A stretch of 6,361 nucleotides of DNA from Betaproteobacteria bacterium (GTDB taxonomy: Bacteria; Pseudomonadota; Gammaproteobacteria; Burkholderiales; SG8-39), in contig VGIE01000141.1 in the NCBI GenBank assembly GCA_016867955.1, positions 1 to 6,361 of the forward strand. Direction: 5' to 3'. Numbering within the stretch: position 1 is the first letter of the stretch; each line of letters begins with the position of its first letter. The notes beneath the pieces were generated by a model. That model searched no databases. It was not told the DNA's origin and was given only the letters and a program-made list of their open reading frames with translations. Below are positions 5,567 to 6,361 of the stretch, piece after piece. The position numbers and the translations under genes were made by a program.

Positions 5567-6361
5567 TCATTCGCGCACATACAGGCGATAGCGTTCGCGC
5601 TCGCGCGGGCGGTTGCCTTCCCACACGCGGCGCCAGCCAGCGCCGGCCCGGTCGGGTGCGCCCGCCGTAGCCTGCACCAGCAGTGCCGCGCAGGCGGCGT
5701 TGGGATTGACCTCGAGGCGTTTAGTCACGATGCGCGCATGATAGTCAAATGCAGCCCGTTGCGCCTCGCCGAGGCCGCGGCTGGCGATGCAGTAGCGCTC
5801 GGGCAGGCCGGCCATCTTCAGAGCGGCCGAAAGCGACGCCGACACCGGTGCGTAGGTCTTGCCGTAGTCGATCCACGGCAGCCACAGCGTCATGGTGAGG
5901 CCCCAGATGAACGTCACCCCGCCGGCCCAGACGGCGGCGCTCTTCTGCGGTGATCGCTCGCTGCGAAACATGAGCAGCAGCCAGGCCAGCGTCAGCAGCA
6001 GCGCGACAATGAAGGCGGCGGCGCTGAACTGCGGGACATGCCCCGGCTCGAGCTTGGCGAAGTTCAGCGCAATCTGTCGCGGCATCCCGGTCTGCATGGC
6101 GAACCAGCCGAGCCAGACCAGCCCGCCCAGCAACGTGAATGTCATGGCGCCAAACCAGGTCATGGCATTGGCCGCGTCGCGCCGCAACGCGAGTACCCCG
6201 GCGCCAGCAAGCAGCGCGAGCGGTGGCAACAGGGGCATGGCTGAGTTCTCGTTGACATCGCTGGCGAGGATGAACACGACCAGGGCAACAATGGCGCCAG
6301 CGGCGGCGGGCAGCAGCGGATCGCCATTCAGGTTCCGGCGCCGGTCCCGCAGCGCCCATAG
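5567..6361 (-). CDS. ArnT-like membrane glycosyltransferase (GT39 family), C-terminal part
   Basis: The frame is open to the window edge at 6361, so the gene is cut at its 5' end; 264 residues are visible. It starts with WALRDRRRN, then about five hydrophobic segments (visible residues 16-33, 43-60, 71-90, 112-132 and 143-162) and a soluble tail of about 100 residues. The DVNENSAMPLLPPLALLAG stretch and the later LPWIDYGKTYAPV and CIASRGLGEAQRAAFDY match the C-terminal part of ArnT/PMT-like GT39 proteins of betaproteobacteria. Those use polyprenyl-phosphate sugars at the outer face of the inner membrane to modify lipid A, other lipids or proteins. The catalytic N-terminal acidic residues lie outside the window, so the acceptor and sugar cannot be read. 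It ends in TGA at 5569-5567, 57 bases before pgi. A GTG at 6277 is internal and not the true start. Confidence 0.8.
   Translation of the reverse strand, partial: LWALRDRRRNLNGDPLLPAAAGAIVALVVFILASDVNENSAMPLLPPLALLAGAGVLALRRDAANAMTWFGAMTFTLLGGLVWLGWFAMQTGMPRQIALNFAKLEPGHVPQFSAAAFIVALLLTLAWLLLMFRSERSPQKSAAVWAGGVTFIWGLTMTLWLPWIDYGKTYAPVSASLSAALKMAGLPERYCIASRGLGEAQRAAFDYHARIVTKRLEVNPNAACAALLVQATAGAPDRAGAGWRRVWEGNRPRERERYRLYVRE

Noticed and set aside
1..6361. Mobile element, CRISPR array, toxin-antitoxin or defence system
   Set aside because: No transposase, integrase, regularly spaced repeats, or small paired genes of such families can be read in any frame.

Overview
This is a GC-rich bacterial window. 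The protein types fit a betaproteobacterium best: a tandem universal stress protein, the MRTLKQDG-type tail of a GspE/PulE ATPase, a 522-residue glucose-6-phosphate isomerase, and an ArnT-like membrane glycosyltransferase. That placement rests on my memory of these families, not on a search. I see no rRNA, tRNA, CRISPR array, transposase or phage gene.

Layout. Positions 1-1162 are a patch of broken genes. It holds the 5' part of an alanine dehydrogenase gene (+, two +1 shifts in G runs, cut at about 452), the 3' half of a carbamate kinase gene (-, natural stop at 474, cut at about 950), and the last 67 codons of a GspE/PulE-type ATPase gene (+, from 959 to 1162). Neither cut lies in a repeat or beside a mobile element that I can see. 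Positions 1220-2050 (-) encode an intact two-domain universal stress protein. Its long upstream region (2051-2438) holds an FNR/ANR-type palindrome and two inverted repeats. Positions 2439-6361 (-) are a run of three genes read leftward: the C-terminal part of a GT39/ArnT-like glycosyltransferase (cut by the window edge), pgi, and an FAD-linked D-lactate dehydrogenase (cytochrome)-type enzyme. The last gene has its own plausible sigma-70 promoter overlapped by an inverted repeat.

How it fits together. Pgi interconverts glucose-6-phosphate and fructose-6-phosphate. The FAD enzyme probably feeds electrons from a D-2-hydroxyacid such as D-lactate into the respiratory chain. The glycosyltransferase probably modifies a lipid or envelope glycan. 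The stress protein probably responds to low oxygen through the FNR-type site. Alanine dehydrogenase and carbamate kinase often belong to amino-acid or fermentative metabolism, and both are remnants here.

I found no convincing new biological system. The points most worth a second look are the gene-remnant patch, the regulatory region of the stress protein, and the promoter plus inverted repeat before the FAD enzyme.
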